From Verrucomicrobia bacterium UBA6354 (GTDB lineage: Bacteria > Verrucomicrobiota > Kiritimatiellia > RFP12 > UBA1067): a DNA stretch of 13,308 bases. A model generated the notes under the pieces. That model was not told where the DNA came from. It did not search any database and saw only the letters and a program-made list of their open reading frames with translations. How positions within the stretch are numbered: position 1 is the stretch's first letter; the number at the start of each line of letters is the position of its first letter. The stretch spans positions 1-13,308 of the forward strand of contig DJRS01000104.1 in assembly GCA_002440145.1 (NCBI GenBank). Reading direction: 5' to 3'. This document shows positions 13,196 to 13,308 of the stretch, piece after piece. The translations under genes and the position numbers were made by a program.

Positions 13196-13308
13196 GTCCT
13201 GATAATGTGCACCGGATTCCCGGCCTGCACGGTCGACAAACTCCGAGGAGCGACAGTGGGGACGGGACAACTAGGACGGGTAGGACAGGTGGGACGGGTA
13301 GGACGCGC
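13196..13308. other. Non-coding right edge
   Basis: I see no coding region in this stretch. It contains an imperfect hairpin at 13207-13230 (GTGCA-CCGG pairing with CCGG-TGCAC, with a two-base bulge and no T-tract) and a G-rich tandem repeat that continues to the end of the window. With the preceding 80 bases it forms the upstream intergenic region of the glycosyltransferase trio. Confidence 0.5.
13272..13307. repeat. 9-base tandem repeat at window edge
   Basis: Four consecutive 9-mers read TAGGACGGG, TAGGACAGG, TGGGACGGG and TAGGACGCG. A degenerate copy (GGGGACGGGACAA) lies just before, from about 13257. The array meets the window end, so its full length is unknown. The unit is a multiple of three but lies in no credible gene, so a minisatellite-like intergenic repeat is the best description. 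Confidence 0.7.

Noticed and set aside
13177..13206. Possible rightward promoter (TTGCCC and GATAAT) on the plus strand
   Set aside because: The spacing of about 21 bases is too long, and no plus-strand gene is visible before the window end.
13257..13308. CRISPR array
   Set aside because: The repeats are 9 bases long and head-to-tail without spacers, which is not a CRISPR structure.

Overview
The window looks like chromosomal DNA from a GC-rich, Gram-negative bacterium. It encodes BamA, an OmpH/Skp periplasmic chaperone and LpxD, so an LPS-type outer membrane is implied. The gene mix (bamA-ompH-lpxD, an FmdB-type zinc ribbon, and RhaT with L-rhamnose isomerase) would fit a member of the Verrucomicrobiota/Kiritimatiellota/Lentisphaerota group. 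That placement is an inference from gene content only; no marker gene here settles it.

All fifteen genes I accept lie on the minus strand, so transcription runs from right to left. In that order: (A) 13118-11315 is a surface-polysaccharide trio: a family 2 glycosyltransferase, a 73-residue acyl-carrier-protein-like protein and a PglD/NeuD-type hexapeptide acyltransferase, joined by 4-base stop/start overlaps. (B) 11277-9346 is deoC, queC and ybaK: deoxyribose-phosphate aldolase, the preQ0 synthase of queuosine synthesis, and a prolyl-tRNA editing deacylase. (C) 9290-5290 is the outer-membrane block bamA, ompH, lpxD. (D) 5293-3807 is aroQ, an FmdB-like zinc ribbon and a short polyprenyl diphosphate synthase. 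(E) 3774-1490 is rhaT then rhaA, for L-rhamnose uptake and isomerisation. (F) 1351-158 is a family 4 glycosyltransferase, separated from rhaA by 138 bases.

Most junctions overlap or are under 40 bases, so long transcripts are likely. Two promoter-like sites stand out, both with an extended -10 (TGGTATAAT and TGGTATCAT). One is in front of the glycosyltransferase trio. The other is in front of bamA, only 7 bases from its start codon and with no Shine-Dalgarno sequence, which suggests a leaderless or nearly leaderless bamA transcript. Several other genes have strong Shine-Dalgarno sites.

The window edges are non-coding. The left edge holds a small palindrome, a weak terminator-like hairpin and an AG/poly-G tract. 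The right edge holds a 12-base palindrome and a 9-base tandem repeat running to the window end. I see no rRNA, tRNA, CRISPR array, transposase or integrase. The most unusual items are the glycosyltransferase/ACP/acyltransferase trio with its non-canonical carrier protein, the shortened prenyl synthase, and the apparently leaderless bamA.
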